Shown here: positions 1-13,900 of the stretch, piece after piece | Numbering within the stretch: position 1 is the stretch's first letter | Layout of the letters: each line of letters starts with the position of its first letter | NCBI GenBank assembly: GCA_963971305.1 | Contig: OZ020304.1 | Span: 2,294,001 to 2,358,000 of the forward strand | Length of the DNA stretch: 64,000 bases | Origin: Arcuatula senhousia | Taxonomy: Eukaryota > Mollusca > Bivalvia > Mytilida > Mytilidae | Direction of reading: 5' to 3' | Translations under genes and position numbers: made by a program | The notes under the pieces: generated by a model | Told to the model about the DNA's origin: nothing | Databases searched by the model: none | The model's input: only the letters and a program-made list of their open reading frames with translations

Positions 1-499
1 TCTCCTCCCACTTAGAGCAAGTAGAAAGAGCTAACTCAAGCCAGGAGTCAATATCTCCTGACTTTTTACAATCTCATGATATTTTGTGTATTCTTCTGTT
101 TTTTTGAAACTTCGGAAAATTTAAATTCAAACTTCTATAATTCGGATATTTGTGTTTTAGAGGTTTTTCAATCAGGTAGATGTTAATTTGACAGGTAAAA
201 TTGAACATTGCAGCCAATTTGAAGATGCCCTTAATGGCATAATGATGGTATAAACAGTTGAAAATTTATCAGTTAGGCCAGGAATTTTTGGCACACACTA
301 TATAGTGCCCTAAATAAAGTTATTTAAAATGCAATTTGACAGAGCACTGGAAATCTCCTGCTTTTAGTCTATAAATCTTGTACTAAAAAAATCAAAATCT
401 CCAGAATTGTCATGAAATTCATAATTGTGTGTTCAGATGCTTAGAGCAATCAATGAAGTGTTTTATATATATATATATTTAAAAGTACATGTACCTATT
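1..499. other. 3' flank of the OB-fold/zinc-ribbon gene, no gene seen
   Basis: AT-rich sequence downstream of the stop codon of the minus-strand gene that ends at 500. It holds a short AT dinucleotide run near 466-480. I saw no open reading frame with coding character and no clear minus-strand AATAAA signal, so the 3' end of that transcript is not placed. Confidence 0.4.
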
Positions 500-3400
500 T
501 CAACAAACAAACCTTTCTCCAATATTGACTTTTGTTCTATCATAATCTACATCCAGTATAAATGGCATTCTTCTTAACAATATCCTTGGCATTCTGTTGA
601 ACAAAAAAAAAATCATATAAAAGTAACTTTTAATCTCATACTAAATACATTACCTTTAAACTATTTTACATGTATGTTGCAACTGAACTTTAACTGATTT
701 CATAACCAACTGTATTAACAAGGTATTAATTAAACTCAGAATTATTTTGATAAAAATCACTTTTCCACTTGCAACTACAACTAACCCAAGCATGGATAAC
801 TCTTATTTAGTTTCTATATACAACATGAATGGTTACTAACCTAAGGTTAGTCAGTGTAGGCATTGACTAACCCCTTAGTTGGCTTAGTTGTTATTGCAAG
901 TAGAAAAGTGATTTTTTTTGTATCAAAATAATTCCGAGTTTAATTAATACCTTAATTGTTTATTAGAGATCTTCAAGAAACTAATAACTCATAGCATATA
1001 ATATTTAATACAGAATGAGACAAAAATTACTAACACAATTTATCATCTGTGTTTTTAGAGATTATTAATAGCTGCAAGTTGGGCCCAAAAAAAACAAGTT
1101 AAGCCCCGTCACATTTTATGTCCTTTCCAAAGCCAGGAGTTTCTATCAAAGCTTTATGTTTGTCCTTGTCATCTTTATGAAAGATGTTCTATGTCCTGAT
1201 AAGGGCAGTTTTGTCTTTGTCATTTTTCAGAGTTGGTTTTGAACGTATGGGTTATTTTTAATCTAAAGCCATTTGAAAAACAGTCAGCAGTGACCACTTG
1301 TAACATTGAAGGCTGCTAGCTGTTTTCAACTGTGGATTTTTATTTACTGTTGATCTATGAAGCTTGTGTTGTGTACACTTATTCCACATCTCTTATTTTC
1401 TTCTGTTTAGGATATCTTTAAAAGAGCTACATGTACTTGATAAAAAGAATGAAAATAAGAGAAATGTGATTCGTAAGATACCAACATACTTGTAAACTGT
1501 AACTGCTTGAGGTTGGTTTATTTCTGTCCCCCATTTTATATGAGTATTTAGTACCAGTTCCTGCAAAATATATATACCAACATACTGTCATCAAAACTAT
1601 TAAAAATAATTCTAATTCAGTTTACAGTATAGTATAACGAACATTAATGTGGAATTTTAAAATTTAAGTTTAATTGCTTATCTTGGTGTTTATTTTACAT
1701 ACTAGTAATCAAAGTCTGTTTTATCTTAAAGAGTTTTTTTGTTTGCTTTTTATTCCGCTATGAATATCCACAATTTTTATGTTTTAAATGTAAAGTTATT
1801 GCGTATTGATAAATATTGTTATCTCAGTGTAGATTTTCTGCAAAGATGGTCTGTAATCCTTCTTCCATCCTTGGTGGTTAGTTTTTGGACCCCTCCCTTT
1901 CAAAAATATCTGGATCAGCCCCTGATTTTTAACAAGTTTCCATTAAGTTGATGACGTAGGACTCACCGATGTATCTCCTTCTATATTATGTTTATACAGA
2001 GCGAATATCAAGGACAGGGTTTCTGCTCTCCCTAACGTGACTGGAAACTTGAAACTCCCTGTAACCATGTGAACAGCATGATCACAACCCTTACAAGCTC
2101 CTCTGGAAAATAAACGGTCTGTCAGTCTTTGTCTATAAGAACAGTTTTAAACTTAAACATGTTAAATGAGATAGTTCAAAATATTATTAAAACTTTTATA
2201 AAAATAAGATTTTGTCTTCATAATGTTTTGAAAAACAACAAAAAATAAATATGATTTTTGTTTTGTTTTAAATATTAGAAATATTTTTAACACTAAATAA
2301 GATTATTATATATATGACTTATGGTAGTGTATAAAAGCTGAATAAGAAATTTTAATTTTCTTCAAATTTCTGTTTAAAATGACCAAAAAGATGTTTTAAA
2401 TGTTATTTTAATATTGAAAAAAAAGGGAAATTTTGGATAAATTTGCAATACTGAATAATATCAAAATAAAACCAGAAAAATTATAAAACAAGTTATATCA
2501 AATTCTTGAATAAAACAAAGCAAAGGAATGGCACTTTTATGGCTGTTCTTAGCATAATATATATGGCATATCTTTTATACACATCATTGGCTGTATGAGA
2601 ATAAAGATATACATGTATATGAGAAACAGTTAGTTTATAGATGTAGCAGTAGTGGCATACATGTGATATACAAATATACAAGCTTGTGCACTAACTGAAT
2701 ATAGTGATATATCTGATACATGAATGGTGTACGTGATTAAGTGCATTAGAAATTACTTCATGTAGATCAGCTGAAAAAAATGAAAAAAGAAACTAAAGTT
2801 CTTCATGCTAAATTAATATTAAATAATATTTTATCATGCTAACATCAGAGTTTTAAAAGACCTCAGGCAATAAACTGACCATGTAAAGTTTTGTAAAGCA
2901 ATACTTTATCTCTGCCAGCAGATGAGGCTTAATTAATTGCTTAAGTATCAAAAAGCAATAATTTTTTGCTAGCTAAGGTCAACAGATCAAGATAAAATTC
3001 CAACATAAACATTAAACCATCTACATTAATTGAAAAGTCTATTTATTAAAAACATATGAGCAATCTGTCTTAAATAACTATAATAAAAACACCTGGACGA
3101 CTAATTCTTGTAAACATGTAATGTATAATCATGTTAGTGAATATAATATTTCCTGAAGAAAGTTACCAAGTGTGCATCTAATTCACATGTTACAAATAAA
3201 ACTCAAAACTTCCAGTGTTTTTGGCACCAAACATTTTTTCCAAATACAATTTTTTGTATAAAATTTGAAAAGATTCTAGTATTGTATGCATAAAAGGAAT
3301 ACTGTCCAAAGTAGAATATATATCACACTCAGATTCAATCAGTATTAAATTCTACTGGGGACATCATATAAATCCCTTAATAAGCAAATAATAAATGTAT

Positions 3401-6400
3401 CTCTAAATTAAAATTTTCAACTTTTTCAGGATTTTGATAAGATTTATAGATTCTTACATAAGTTCTTGGAAAATACCGGCTGATTTTTCACAAGTGATAT
3501 AATTTTTAGTCTGTTTGCAAGTGGAGCGCAGCGGAACAAGCCAAAAGACCCCAAAAATTCTATCAGGAGTGAAAGATCATTGCCAGTCTTTTCCAAGAAC
3601 GTGTGTAAGTATATATTTCTTCCGTAATCAAACATATTGTTCATGTTGCGTACTCCTAAAGAGTCGCCATGTTGGCATTGCTACATTGGGGATTTACTGT
3701 GACATTGCGGTTCCTTGGAAATATTATATTGTGACATTGCTTTTCTTTGGAAACATTTTATTGAGACATCGAAAATGTGTTACCCTTTGAACTGCTTTAT
3801 TTGTGAGGTCTTTGTAAACAATCATTTGATTGGAGGATTAGCAAGTTGAGATGAGCTCATGTGAATACATCTCACATTGGTCATCTCAACTCGAAAGCAT
3901 CAATATACAGAAGAAAAATTGATCCATCATATTTTAATTATTTTGTTAAACAAGTAAATTAATAATTTTATTTGAATTCTTAAAACCATAGCATGAAGAT
4001 TTGTAGTGAAGTCTAATTTAACCTTGGCTGCTTGTTACAAAATGAAATAACAAATTCAAGATATCACGAGGCATAGCATGACAACATGAAATGAACTTGC
4101 TTTCTTATTGAAGTACAATCTTGGTTATTTGTTTTTTAAACATGAATAAAAACAGAATTCCTGGGACCCCTGTCAAGCTCAAATAATTCTGAGCGCCTCA
4201 TTAAACAGGAAGTAGATAAGCAACAGACATGAAAATGCATCCCACCATATAAGACCAATAACAAATCTTAGTTGTCACAATGCATGACAATTTGTTGTAA
4301 ACTGGCTTTCTCATTAAACCTTGGTCACTTGTTGTTTTAACATGAAAGTCTTACATATCACTGTAGATATCCCTGTGTTGACTGACGGCCTTCTCACAGT
4401 AAGGACAGCTTCCTTTCAATAACGTTGTATCATTTATGACAATATCTTGTAAACTCTGGTTTATCACTAAAATAAAAACAAACAGAAGTCTGATTAAACA
4501 GCACAACATTATAAAGCATGAACTGAAGCAAGCTTACTAGGATATACCTGGATTATATTGTGAAAACATGAGTCAAATTATCTCCCTTTAATGATATCTG
4601 AAAACAGTGAAATATATTTATGTATATATGGTTTAATTTTGTAATGTACATTTTCATCAACATCTATCAAGCAGTTTAGGAATAGATAGTATAATGAGAT
4701 GTACCAATAGGGCAATGAAATGTAAATCCAAAAAGACGAAGACAAAATCGGTAGACATAAAATCATCATTAAAACAAACCATATGAACAAAAGACACATA
4801 ATACAATCAAACGGATATCAGCAATGTCAACTCAAAGTCAGAAAGTGAACTCAGATACTTTGGTAAGCAGTTTCTGCTTGCTATAGCACACCCGTCATGT
4901 TGCCAATGATCAATTCAGTGTGTGTCAAAAATGATGATACAAAATTGAACATAATTCATAAAAAAAAATTTACAGCCAGCTTAAGGCTACTCTATAAAAC
5001 AAACCTAAGTTTCGGCATGACTTCTTTAAGTTAACCTTTTTAATCAATTTATAAATACTTAGTACAAGTCAGGGTTCACCACAGGCTATTCAAGGGCGGT
5101 GCTCCCCCACTCTTGAATTTGTTTCCCCCCACCTTTGAATTTTGAGCTCCACACTAAAGTTTGACTTTATGCCTATAAAGAATAGTTATTTTTAATAGAA
5201 AATGTATATAATTTGTGATTTATAGCCAAAACACAACTGGGAAAACAAAAAACAAGACTTATAACACTATTTTGGATTAAAAAATGTAATTCAAAAATTT
5301 TTGAGCAAGTGAAAAGCGTCATTGCAGATTTGCACCACTCTTGGATTTTGAACTGTGGTGATCCCTGCTTGAAGTTAAAATTAAGGTAAACCTTTGGTTT
5401 AACTTACGATCCATAAAGACCATAAACTGTCCAGACACATCCTTATATTTCACCTGTAACTTGGGTGGCTGGTGTATCTTTAATGTTCTTGACACTGTAA
5501 CAAAAATTATAGGAAGAAAAGATTTATAAGATAGAGTTTTATGATAATGAAATAGAAAAATGTCATGTAAAGTGAACAATCAAAATAATTTACAAAGATT
5601 AAGAGATATCATAGTACAAATGTATACATAGGAAGAAATTATTTCTTACACATTTATCTAGCCTCGTTGAAGTAAAGACACATCTTATGTTTCTCTAGGT
5701 ATTAGTACAAAATCCTACAAAGATTCATAGTTTATAACTTTTATTTTTTTAACAAAATATGCTTAAACGTAAAGTAAACAGAAAGATAACCTAACAGTGA
5801 CAGACAGACAGACAAAACACAAATCTAAAGAAGCAGTTGGTAGGAGCTCCCACATCAAACACACAGAACAGACCTGATTGCTGAATGTGAGTATTCTCTT
5901 TCTCTGGTAAAGGTTTAACATCCTCCAGATCTAATAAAAAGTCATATTCTCCAAACATTCTCTTTGGACAAGGCGATGGTTTAATCACTGTTACAGTTAG
6001 GTAGAGCCTCTTGTCCCTCGATCTTATATTGTCTACAGTAGCTTCCAGCGGCAAAATGTATGTAGTGTTATCAGCAAAGTAAGGATCTAAGTCCTGCAAC
6101 AAACAAATTATACACAACTACATGTATCGATAATGTATGACATTTTGAATAATTATCTTTTATAAGATACATATAACATGTTTAACTCAAAGCAAAATAA
6201 GGGTTTTAATGAATTTTCATGATCGGTACAAAAATGTATGTATATATACACAATTTCAATTGTCTTCAATAAAAAGATGGTCCCAGTGTGAACCAGGGAT
6301 GTGGTAATTGTAAAATTTAAATGTAATTGAATGTAATTAGTTACAAATATGTAATTGCAAGTAATTTGTTATCTGGTAATTAAAGTTTTTTTAACATGTT

Positions 6401-7841
6401 AAAATTAACAAGTAATTATTTTATAATTACATGTCACCACTTTGAACATCTTGACATTAATTCAGTGAATTGAATGTATTTTTGCTTTAAAATTATAAAA
6501 TAAATTATATATACATGTATTCTATTATTTTTACTATTCTATTATTCATTTTAAAAAAGCTCTTTTATGAACAATATACAATCTGAATCACAGTAGATTA
6601 AAAGATAAATACAATGCATGCATCAATTAATGTGGATCCAATTAATGAACCTTGCATCAGCAGCATTTGAACAGGCAAAAAACAATAAAAACTATAATAG
6701 AACCACTTGACAGGACAAAGCCAGATCCAGGATAGATCATCATGCTTTTTTATCATCAACCAAGACCAAGCCAAAAATGAAAATAAAAATGTTAAAGGAG
6801 AAAGAAAATCACTTCTAGTAGATTCTAACTACTAAAAAACTAAGGCACTGGCTACGTTTAACCTAAGAATTTGTTAGGTTTTCACATGTAAATATAACGA
6901 AAACTTAGGTTTACACGGATAGGTAAAACCGGATCACAATACGCCATTTCCGAGATAGGACAGAATGGCTAGTTTTCCCGGGGGTGATTCTTTTATTAGA
7001 ATTTTTTTTAAGCATGTCAACTTCCGGTGCACGAATGAGCAAAGGTTAAAAATAAGTATGCTTTGTTATTTATTAACGATGGAATCTGAGATTTGAGAAA
7101 GTTTTCTACACAGGTAAGAAAACTTGTCCAATTTATTGAAGTATTTACCGTTTACAGAAATATTATTGTTCTCATAATTCCACAGACGCCTTTGCGTTAG
7201 CTTATGGGGCAGCAAACCAGTTTGCTTCAAAAACTGGTAAAGTCATGTGATAAATTCTATCTAATTGAGGGATTTTTCCGGAAAAGCAATGAACTCAAAA
7301 ATTGCGTATGACAGTGACGGAACCGAAACGTGTAACAATAGTCACCGTCATTGTGATCCGGTTTTACTTTTCTGTGTAAACCTAAGTTTTCGTTATTTTT
7401 ACATGTGTAAACCTAACGGTTTCTTAGGTTTACACAGTCATGTAAACATAGTCAGTGCCAAAAAAACTAAAATCAAAATAAAATGAAAAGAAAACTCACT
7501 TTTGATAGGATCTTAGGTTTAGAGTCTGCTACAGAATGATATGAATTACACTTAACAACATCATTGTTTACAACATGTATAAAAGCATTGCTTTGGTCAT
7601 CACTTTGTGATTTTAATACGTGGAAATTTACGTGTCCATGGACTTTTTGTATTCTCAGTCTCCAATCATTTACATTCCCATTTACACAAGAAGGGAAGCA
7701 TAAAATCACATTTATCAGGTAGGTTTTTCCAATGTTTACACACTTAAACTTGTCGCTATGTTGTATGTCATTTCCATCTTTGTTCTGTTTCTCAAATATA
7801 TGCAAAATTATGTTGGAGAGGTCAGCATCACCATCATCCAT
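500..7841 (-). CDS. Seven-exon gene for a ~353-aa RPA/OB-fold-like protein with a CX2C-X16-CX2C zinc ribbon
   Basis: Exons (minus strand, coding parts): 7841-7500, 6093-5874, 5494-5408, 4466-4355, 2102-1967, 1560-1490, 593-500. All introns are GT-AG and the phases at the six junctions agree (0,1,1,2,0,2), giving one 354-codon frame ending in TGA at 500-502. The start ATG is the first after an in-frame TAG just upstream. The junction of exons 4 and 5 completes a zinc ribbon, CPYC (residues 237-240) and CKGC (257-260), followed by GSFKFPVTL and a helix. The order strands, inserted four-cysteine ribbon, strand, helix is what RPA1 OB-C and relatives such as MEIOB and shieldin SHLD2 show; these bind single-stranded DNA in repair or meiosis. 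That assignment is inference from layout; I recognised no diagnostic motif. SHLD2-like is my best guess. Introns 1 and 6 hold MITEs. A 23.4-kb transposon lies 759 bp upstream of the ATG. Confidence 0.6.
721..952. mobile_element. Short palindromic MITE in the last intron of the OB-fold gene
   Basis: The arm at 721-790 (starting AGGTATTAATTAAACTC) returns as an imperfect inverted copy at about 878-952 (ending GAGTTTAATTAATACCTT), around a ~90-bp centre. Arms differ at a few bases and one A-run length. No coding capacity. A clear target duplication was not resolved, so the superfamily is open. Confidence 0.6.
6844..7459. mobile_element. Non-autonomous TIR element (Mutator-like size of duplication) in intron 1 of the OB-fold gene
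   Basis: About 100 bp of inverted repeat at each end, starting GGCACTGGCTACG at 6844 and ending CAGTGCC at 7459. The arms share AACGAAAACTTAGGTTTACAC and GTAAAACCGGATCACAAT. A 10-bp direct repeat AAAAAACTAA flanks it (6834-6843 and 7461-7470, with one extra A at 7460), a duplication length typical of Mutator-like elements. The right end lies only 34 bp from the exon-1 donor GTGAGT. No transposase reading frame inside. Confidence 0.65.
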
Positions 7842-8599
7842 GCCAGCTGTCTGCTAAAATAGTACTATACAAAATCGACTTCATTTCAGAACCGGAAGTT
7901 AAGTCATTTTCTGAAATTAACAAAACATATCATCATATTGGAGTAAAAGAAGACAAAAAATAAGTAAAAACAAAACGTTTATTTTGTTTATATCTTATGT
8001 CCATAACTCATTAAATAAGCAAAAAGATGTTGATACGCACTGCTCTGTCCAAATACCCTCTGAGTCACCGATACCTGAATGCTGACGAATACTATTTGAA
8101 AGATGTAAACTTCCGGTTGATTGTTTTTCACCCAGCGTCGGAATCAAACCTTTCGGAACAAAAGATTTTTCTTTGTTTTAAACGTAAAACCCCGAAAAAG
8201 GCCAACCATCTTGAAAATGAACCTCGAAGATCTAGGGTGCCCTCATATTTGAGTTTCGTGTGTTGTTATATGGACATATTTTCACTTAAAAGGTATGTAG
8301 GAGTTTCAAGTAAAGACCAGGCTATCTGAAAATACCAATTTAAATGAAATTAAAACGTTTCTTCATGTCATTTGAAACTCATCTTTGTAAATTCTATTGT
8401 CTTTTTCAAAGACATTTTGTCTTTGAACATCGGAGATTTCTGTTCCATTTCAAACTTTTATTTGATTTTAAATGATTATTTCAATGGCTTCAAAGTTTAT
8501 TTTTATAACTAAAACACACTTTTCTATGTGTAGAATGCAAAATATGTATAGAAGAAAGCATTTTTAATTATTTTTTCTAAACCGGAACTTAATGACATT
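7842..8599. other. Intergenic spacer between the OB-fold gene and the giant transposon
   Basis: Should hold the 5' UTR and promoter of the minus-strand OB-fold gene. A 100-codon plus-strand frame at 8027-8329 has no supporting splice or composition signal. No motif of a named promoter class was recognised. 8597-8599 (ATT) is the left copy of the transposon's target duplication. Confidence 0.4.
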
Positions 8600-8641
8600 G
8601 GGCTATTCCAGAAATAATCCATACCCCCCCTATAGAAGGTA
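8600..8641 (+). repeat. Left terminal inverted repeat of the 23.4-kb transposon
   Basis: Begins GGGCTATTCCAGAAATAATC, continues through CATA and seven Cs, and ends TATAGAAGGTA. The inner motif TATAGAAGGTA recurs about 86 bp further in (near 8717-8727), a possible second protein-binding site. Confidence 0.9.
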
Positions 8642-10944
8642 GCATCAAACAAAATGAAATTCCATGGAAAATTTTCATATTTTTCCAAATATTTTTTTGG
8701 AATTCCTACGCATAAGTATAGAAGGTATGTTTGCATGGGAGAAATTTCCATGAAAAAAAATGACCTGTTATATTTTTTTGTCTGGAAATCCGTTATGATC
8801 TATAGTATGAAGTATGACTCTTTAAATAAAATCTTCCATCTCTACTATAAACATCCCACAATGTTAGCATTAATTTTCTGGAATTCCGGTATTGCATTGT
8901 GGTGTGTGTCAGTGTCAGATGCTTTTTCAAGTTTATGCAAATTGTATGACAATGCACTACATGTATACTCAGAAATGGTCTCTTTTGTCCTGCATGTAAA
9001 ATTTACACAACATGTGCACAGTATATAATTTTTAGTTTCATATAAATATATGAATGGTATATTTGTACTGTCAAACACTTAGCACAAAAGGGCGAGTTTT
9101 AATACTGAAAAATTTTGATAATCAATCTCAATCTGATTTAAGAAAAGACAGTACAACATGAAGAAGAGCACAAAGACGAGAAATTAAAGATTGCAATTGT
9201 TCTGATTTTAAAAATTCTTGCCTTTATAAACCATAACCTTATCAAATGAAACACATGTAAAAGGGTCATGCTTTTTTTTTATTTGAAAGGCCTATTATAT
9301 ATCCTGATCCAGAGAGATTGTTTATGAATTGTACTTTGGTTGAGTGCTTTTCTGTTACGCTATATATATTCAGTTGGTTATGAATTAATATTAGTGGTAG
9401 TTTAATAAGGAAAAATGGTAATTGTTTTAGACCAGGTTTTAAGATTTGAATGAGTCATTAATTGCTATGAATGGGTATAAGCTTCATGAAAATTATTCAA
9501 AATATTTATGAATCAGGTCTTCTAAAAACTTATCCATTTGCACAGGCACATGTACAAAATGCATTTAAATGCAATATCAACTGAAGTAATCCAGGTTTCA
9601 TTTTTACTGTTGCCATATGACAGCTGATATGACAAGCACACTGTCAAAATGTACAAATATAAGGAGTTATCATACAAAACTGGAATAAAGTTTTATGAAT
9701 TTTATTTTTACTGAGCTGCTTTTGTTATTGTCAATCACAATGCATATAACGCAGATTGTCATATGAATATGAACATGATGAAGTAACTATATTCACTATG
9801 ATAAACATGTATTAATTCATATTTAAAATATTCTAGACATATAACTTAAATAACAATAATTTAAAAAAGATATGTACAAATTATAATGAAAAACTCAATA
9901 TATAAAATTCAAAAGACAAGTGATAAGCAATAAAAATTGCATGATGCAAAAACTTTACCAGATTGAACAAAGGGGAGAAAATGTTGATACAAAATGCATA
10001 CATTGTAAGTAGAAGACAAAAAACATTCATAATTACATTTGTAAAAAAAAGATTTATGTTTAGAAAAGGCCAAAAAAATATTTCTTATGTTTTAATTATA
10101 CATGTACAAGTACAAATACAATAATTTCTAATAAACACATGTACTAGAATGATTAAAATTGGAAATTAATCTCTTTGTCTACTAGTTGATAATTGCTTGC
10201 TAATTAAAATAATTACTAACTTTATACATGAATGGACAAGTGATAAGGCTTATCTATTTACATATTACAGTAATGTTTACATATTCACTTAAATGATAAT
10301 TACAAGTAATTGATTATATCAAAACACACTGTCATGAAATTGATAATCATTTGGAGATGTACAAATGTAAATGGTCATGAAAATCTCATGAAATGCCCAT
10401 CATATCTACATATAAAAATGGATTTAAAAAAACAAGTTACTAAAATTATTTTAGATGAGAATTAATACTTTAACATGTTAAAAGAGTGTTTATTTACTAG
10501 ATCCATTCACACATACATGCATGACATGTATGCAAAATGTCCAGATATGTTCTCAAACTACAAAAAGGTACGAAATGTATTTTAAAGATGGATTAGTGAA
10601 AAAATAAATAGAAATTGATATTCAGGAAATTACTTTTGCGCAATACTTTTCAAAACAAAATGAAAGACCCAAACTTATAAAAGAAAGACAGAAAGCAGTA
10701 TCAGGATCAAAAATATAAATCTATTCTTAATATGTTTTGTTGTATATGAGAGCAAAGTCATATTTTAAAGGTCATGAAGGTGGAAAGATCTATTAACACA
10801 TATTTTCGAGACATTAGATTTACATTTTTTGTAAAATTATTTACATGTTTTGTAATCTTTTAACATTGTTGCCACTACATGTATACATCTGGGTGACAGC
10901 TTAGATGTCAAGTTCATGAAATGTTAAGTACGGTATAACATTGT
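8642..10944. other. Left subterminal and 3' region of the transposase gene, non-coding
   Basis: AT-rich stretch between the left TIR and the transposase stop codon. The first ~250 bp hold motifs built on CTGGAAAT/GAAATTTCCA (8741-8750, 8781-8790, 8877-8890) like those near the right end. Beyond that I saw no gene. It probably contains the transposase 3' UTR, but no polyadenylation signal could be assigned. Confidence 0.45.
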
Positions 10945-13900
10945 TCACTTTTTTACCAGTTTCTTCGTTTGATATGGAGAATGTAGATATTTCAGTTTCC
11001 CTGAAGACATACTTGATGTAAATTCCAAAGAGTAAATTGATCCTGATTCTTTTAGATACTCAATGTTCAGCATGTCGGTGTCTTCATTGTAAGAAACAAC
11101 ATGAGCTGTATACCATCCTATTTTCCAACCATCTCTTCCAGTTGTAGTTCCAAGTTCATGTCTTTCCCAAAATACTTTAACTCTTGACCCAGTCTCTTTG
11201 CAAAGTTCCACACAATTGATTTCTGACTTTATTTTTGCTGAAAATGAAACGTTTCTCTGTGAATCAAGTTCTTGTTGTACTTTTTGGAAGTCGTCTAACC
11301 ACAATGTAATTGGGTTGAAAATCTGATGCAAGTTTTCCTCCGTGCACCCATCAGGAATTGCTATTGTATTCTTTGTTCTTCCTTTCATAGAGGAAAATTT
11401 TCTTTTTCTGTAAATATGAGTCCTTTCGTTGTACACAAATCTCTGTTTTATTATTATTAAATTTGCTGCAGTAACAACCCTCTTCAATTCTTGAATAGCA
11501 AAGTGTAAAATCATATATGATCTTTGATGGCGAAGCAGGAATACTTTTAATACCAGTTCATCTTTTGTACCAGTGCAGTTCAAATTATGGAAATGAAGTA
11601 TACTTCGTAGATGTCCAATAGTGTAATTCATGATGTCACCTGCATCAGTTGAAATATCTGTTAGCTTTCCAGCATAAACATTTCTTTGCTCAGGAATTTG
11701 TATGTTTCTTTTCTGTACAATTAACTCAATCATCTCAAGTTTTGTTGGGCCGTCAGATATTGGTATTTTCTCTTCCTTACATATGGCTTCAAGTTCTGAA
11801 TTGGTTTTTTTAAACAAATTGTGGTCTTTCCAAACATCCCTGTTCTGGTCCAGTTTAAGCTGTTTTTCCATTGAGGACTCAATCTTTTCCAATTGTTTTT
11901 TTACTTGCTCTGGTGTGATGCATATAAGAATTGAAATCAGTTTAAGAATATCTGTTGGAGGATCAAACGTTATTGAGCTTACATGCTGTATTATTCTTGA
12001 TGGTAAAAACAAAGCCTCATCATCCCATTCTCCCCTGTCCAGATCTTTACGGTCTTCATATGTCATGTAGTGAAGCTCTGTTGTTGAGTGCCATCTAACA
12101 AAGTCTGGTAATGGTTCTCTTTCAAATCTTTCAATTTGACTTTTAGGTTCTTTTGAATAAATTGCAGCCATATACTCTGTTAAATATGATGTTCTTTTAT
12201 CGTCAAATAAAGAGTTTGAAAGTTGGTTGTAATCATCTATGTATGCACCTTTGTACTCTTCCTCAACATTCCAAACATGCACCAAGTCTTCTAGTAATTT
12301 ACAATTGATAGCCGAATATTCCCCTAGGCATTCATCCTTTCCTTGTTCTGATAGGTGTAAAAAGTTTCTTAGTTCTTTTTCATCATCAAAAATAAAATTA
12401 TCTTTAACTCCCCGAAAACAAAAGAAAGAATTCCCACCAAACTTTGCTGTTCGTAAACAGTTGATAACTTCTTTTGCCATTTCTTCCATATTCTGTACAT
12501 GGTTCTTTGTTCCAGGTTTTGCATTCAAGTCTTTAAAAATGTCTTTTGTTTTGAAAGGCCCATGCCTAGACAAAGCAAGGTTTTCAGATGCATGTGGTCT
12601 CTCCGCTGGGTTGTCTTTTGAGTTCAGTTTTTCGAAAGATACTTGTATAGCTTTATCTAAATTTAAAAAGTTGACAAGTCTTACTAGGAGCATTCTAACA
12701 AGTGAACTGGCAGGTGCTTCAGAAGGTCCATTGTCAACAACAAAAATCCAATTCTTTTTTAATTGTCCAGTAGTGTGATTTCGAAATAAATGATCGAGAG
12801 CAGGTATAGTAAGGAGAAGGAACAGTTCATTTAAACATCTGTATACAGTTTCTGGTTCATAAAATGACAAGTTTACTAATGTGATGGGTTGGCCAGTTCT
12901 TACAATATTCATAACTATCAAATTATCGGTTTGAATAGCTGCTGATTCTGATGTGGTATCAAGGATTAGATGTGTCATTGGCGTACAGGCATTGGTTCTC
13001 GACTGGTCAAACTGATGGTCCATTCTTGATGTTTTTTTCCAACTTTTCCCTATGTTTTGAACTGGGTCAATGTCAGCGCATACTATGCCCTTAGCATCTT
13101 TTGCATCAACTAAATGATCCTCTTTCTTTTCATTTCCCTTTTCTAGTTGGTAATTGACATTGGACCTACAGTAATGGGCATTTATTCTTTCCTCTACCAT
13201 TCCTATCCTTGGTAGCTTTTTCAAAGAGATGTTGGCATTGACATTTTCCTTTGCATGGTGTCTCCTGGCCTGGTATGTATTGGCTCTGTAATTTTCGGTG
13301 TAGGTATAGCATGTGGAAAGAGCTATGTTTGGTAATTTATCACTGCATGCAGACAAAAGTATCTCTCTTGCTTTTGGCATAGTTAGAGCTAAGTCTGGTG
13401 ATCGAAATCTGGTTTCTTTGGTAAGTCTTGGATGAATTTTTGCTCCTTCCCCAAAGGCTAGTTCAAGTACCTCAGTAAGTTGTGGGCACTTTTCCACTAG
13501 TTTTTCTCTGCCTGCACCTGAAGCTCTTGCTGTAAAATTCTTGACTTTTGCTTTGGCTAATGACCTTTTGTAAAGCTGGTGCTGCTGGAGATTTGTCATA
13601 TCATTTCTTACGGTTAATAGATTATTTCCAATTTCCTTCAGTTTGGTGATTTTGCTTGGAATGTCATCTCTTGCTCTTTGTAATGTTTGTTTGCATTTAG
13701 CTCCATCTAATTTACTGACAGCATTGACACTAAACAGTTCTACCAAAATAGCCTTTACAATTCCTTTATCCAACTGGGTATTGACTAAGTTAATGTAGTC
13801 TTCCAAATTTTCCAAAACAGTATGCAAGTTCTTATTTGCTGCTTCTCGTAGGTTGTAAGAGTCACTTAATGAATCTACAAACTGCTGTATATTGCCACTC

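Noticed and set aside
8524..8751. Minus-strand 75-codon frame, and its partner at 31896-32159 containing the same peptide FYRGGMDYFWNSP
   Set aside because: Both read through the transposon TIR; the shared peptide is the repeat translated, not a gene. It was the clue to the TIRs.
12239..12778. 179-codon plus-strand frame
   Set aside because: Antisense shadow of the transposase exon; no splice signals and low-complexity Ser/Phe composition.
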